DNA of 64,000 bases from assembly GCF_035917575.1 (NCBI RefSeq), contig NZ_CP109090.1, positions 7,688,001-7,752,000 of the forward strand, read 5' to 3'. Source of the stretch: Streptomyces sp. NBC_01788 (lineage in GTDB: Bacteria > Actinomycetota > Actinomycetes > Streptomycetales > Streptomycetaceae). Of the stretch, positions 63,301 through 64,000 are shown piece after piece; position 1 is the first letter of the stretch; the number at the start of each line of letters is the position of its first letter. Made by a program: the position numbers and the translations under genes. A model generated the notes under the pieces. That model saw nothing but the letters and a program-made list of their open reading frames with translations, did not search any database and was not told the DNA's origin.

Positions 63301-64000
63301 GCGTTATCGGACCCTTCGATCGGAGCCGCGGAGAGGTTCCGGCCCGAGAGTGTGCCGCGCTGGAAAGCTCCCAGGCTTCGGCCGGAGCGGCCGGCTTCGT
63401 CCGCCGGCGCGACGGGCCGCGCCGAGTCGTCGTCGGCGGGAACACGGTCGGGAGCGGCGTCGGGAACACTGGCTATGGGCACCTGGCGCGCTCCGCGCTT
63501 GGGCAGACCGTGCGCGGTGCGCGTCCCGGCCTCGGACCGGCCCGTCGCACTGCGGATCGGGCTGACCTGGGAGACCTCGGCGGGCGCGATCTCCTCCTCG
63601 GTCCACAACTCCTCGGGCAGCAGGACGACCGCGCGGACGCCGCCGTAGCGGGAGATGCCGGTGACGTCCACCCGGAACCCGTACTGCTGGGCGAGCAGGC
63701 CGATGACGGGGAAACCGAACTTCGGCTGGTTGCCCAGGTGGGACAGCCGGGGGCGGAACTCGCCGGACAGCAGGGTGGACGCCTTCTGCCGGTCCTCGTC
63801 GTTCATGCCGACACCGGCGTCGTCGATGACGATGCACAGGTTCTTCTGCACCCGCTGGAAGGTCACCTCGATCGGCGAACCCTGCTGGGAGAAGCTGGCC
63901 GCGTTGTCGAGGAGTTCCGCGACGGCGAGAGCGACCGGCGAGACCGCGGACGCCTTCAACGCGAAACCGCTCTGCTGCATGATTTCGACACGGCGGAAGT
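63297..64000 (-). CDS. cvnA: CvnA histidine-kinase-like ATPase, C-terminal part (runs off the window)
   Basis: Partial gene: only the C-terminal 235 codons lie in the window. The HATPase core is visible (VAVAELLDNAASFSQQGSPI; IDDAGVGMNDEDRQK; GFPVIGLLAQQYGFRVDVTG), preceded at the edge by FRRVEIMQQSGFALKASAVS, which continues past 64000. The tail (EEIAPAEVSQVSPIRSATGR and beyond) is Ala/Pro/Arg-rich and disordered. Its stop overlaps the cvnB start (ATGA). The sensor half and any membrane segment are outside the window. Confidence 0.95.
   Translation of the reverse strand, partial: FRRVEIMQQSGFALKASAVSPVALAVAELLDNAASFSQQGSPIEVTFQRVQKNLCIVIDDAGVGMNDEDRQKASTLLSGEFRPRLSHLGNQPKFGFPVIGLLAQQYGFRVDVTGISRYGGVRAVVLLPEELWTEEEIAPAEVSQVSPIRSATGRSEAGTRTAHGLPKRGARQVPIASVPDAAPDRVPADDDSARPVAPADEAGRSGRSLGAFQRGTLSGRNLSAAPIEGSDNA

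Overview
This is high-GC actinobacterial chromosome, almost certainly Streptomyces. Coding sequence has G/C third positions nearly throughout, and several families are typical of the genus: conservon (cvn) operons, an Hrd-type group 2 sigma factor, SPW-repeat and DUF6131 membrane proteins, many SpoIIE/PP2C phosphatases, and a secreted xylanase and esterase carrying CBM2 modules. No tRNA, rRNA, CRISPR array, insertion sequence or prophage was seen.

Layout: (1) 0-7 kb holds a lipoprotein, a TetR-glpD pair diverging from an alkyl-DHAP-synthase-like flavoenzyme and a lipid kinase, and a resuscitation-promoting-factor-like enzyme. (2) 7.0-15.3 kb is a near-complete [NiFe]-hydrogenase maturation set on the + strand: hypX, maturation protease, hypB, hypF, hypC, hypD, hypE. 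(3) 15.3-20.3 kb is a converging - strand operon: 505-aa unknown, hydrogenase large subunit (copy A), NifU-like protein, DUF5947-like protein, hypA. (4) 20.4-42.7 kb holds five PP2C/SpoIIE phosphatases, a group 2 sigma factor, NAD kinase, a divergent xylanase/esterase pair with matched palindromic operators, an orphan roadblock protein, GAPDH, an SPW protein and a PucR/CdaR-type regulator. (5) 42.7-46.9 kb has a 36-bp tandem repeat, then the hydrogenase small subunit, a second large-subunit gene (copy B) and three tiny genes. (6) 47-58 kb holds housekeeping and envelope genes (acetate-type transporter, zinc-ribbon protein, ion channel, serine hydrolase, FtsW/RodA-type protein, GDSL hydrolase, two-component system). 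(7) 58-64 kb is a conservon operon with two P450s and an enoyl-CoA hydratase, running off the right edge.

The outstanding feature is the pair of hydrogenase large-subunit genes. Copies A (16954-18747, minus) and B (44361-46154, plus) are inverted relative to each other and share 1,787 bp with only two synonymous differences. The shared block begins at the start codon and ends one base into the penultimate codon, inside the peptide that the maturation protease should remove, so the mature proteins should be identical. Copy B has the small subunit; copy A has the NifU-like/DUF5947/hypA tail. Recombination between them would invert 25.6 kb and join hhyS-hhyL directly to that tail. Both copies also have atypical codon use (GAA/AAA/CAA instead of GAG/AAG/CAG) from about codon 93 onward.

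The hydrogenase looks like the actinobacterial group 1h (high-affinity, H2-scavenging) type: no Tat signal on the small subunit, and an Asp replacing one proximal-cluster Cys. HypX in the maturation set fits an enzyme matured in air.
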